NCBI GenBank assembly: GCA_003161855.1
Contig: PMNM01000185.1
Coordinates: 832-13,980 of the forward strand
Source of the DNA: Syntrophaceae bacterium
GTDB taxonomy: Bacteria > Desulfobacterota > Syntrophia > Syntrophales > Fen-1087
Reading direction: 5' to 3'
Length of the DNA: 13,149 nucleotides
Shown: piece after piece, positions 13,145 through 13,149 of the stretch
How positions within the stretch are numbered: the first letter of the stretch is position 1
How the letters are laid out: every line of letters begins with the position of its first letter
Position numbers and translations under genes: made by a program
The notes under the pieces: model-generated
What the model saw: only the letters and a program-made list of their open reading frames with translations
Database searches by the model: none
Told to the model about the DNA's origin: nothing

Positions 13145-13149
13145 ATGTG

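Noticed and set aside
1..13149. CRISPR array, insertion sequence, phage or tRNA
   Set aside because: I saw no regularly spaced repeats, transposase or integrase motifs, terminal inverted repeats with target duplications, or tRNA cloverleaf in reading both strands.

Overview
This window looks like chromosomal DNA from a Gram-negative anaerobe, most plausibly a Desulfobacterota member (former Deltaproteobacteria; a Syntrophales-like lineage is my best guess). That placement rests on recalled gene content: class III PHA synthase, DUF1015, a DciA-type protein, a short MoaE-like protein and a ketosynthase/ACP lipid cluster with a RetSat/CrtI-type oxidoreductase. It is an inference and was not searched. 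I see no rRNA, tRNA, CRISPR array, insertion sequence or phage gene.

Left part, minus strand (1-3417). A class III polyhydroxyalkanoate (PHA) synthase operon runs leftward: phaE, then phaC, then a GAF-domain gene that leaves the window. It has its own good sigma-70-like promoter at 2883-2911. PhaC keeps its Cys/Asp/His triad but carries a lysine-rich C-terminal tail of about 70 residues. Upstream, on the same strand, is a small YqiA-like alpha/beta hydrolase with its own candidate promoter.

Middle part (3527-6732), housekeeping-like genes. A DUF1015 protein and a TrmN6-type tRNA methyltransferase lie on the plus strand. A DciA/DUF721 protein lies on the minus strand, converging with trmN6 and diverging from a short, divergent MoaE-like gene on the plus strand. 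The intergenic regions hold inverted repeats of unknown role.

Right part, plus strand (7012 to the end), a lipid or polyene biosynthesis cluster. Its order is: small membrane protein, acyl carrier protein (ACP), a one-chain fusion of ketosynthase with a chain-length-factor-like domain, a phytoene-desaturase/RetSat-like FAD oxidoreductase, a membrane-anchored NodB deacetylase, a FabZ/FabA-type hot-dog dehydratase and a second ACP. ACP, KS-CLF and the oxidoreductase overlap or abut, so they should be co-translated. A second promoter at 12390-12418, inside a 40-bp nested dyad, precedes the dehydratase-ACP pair. Together these parts resemble ladderane, aryl-polyene or heterologous type II fatty acid/polyketide loci. 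The likely product is an unusual unsaturated or polyene acyl chain, perhaps attached to a glycan or glycolipid head. The cluster continues past the right edge, and no ketoreductase, acyl-ACP ligase or acyltransferase is visible here.
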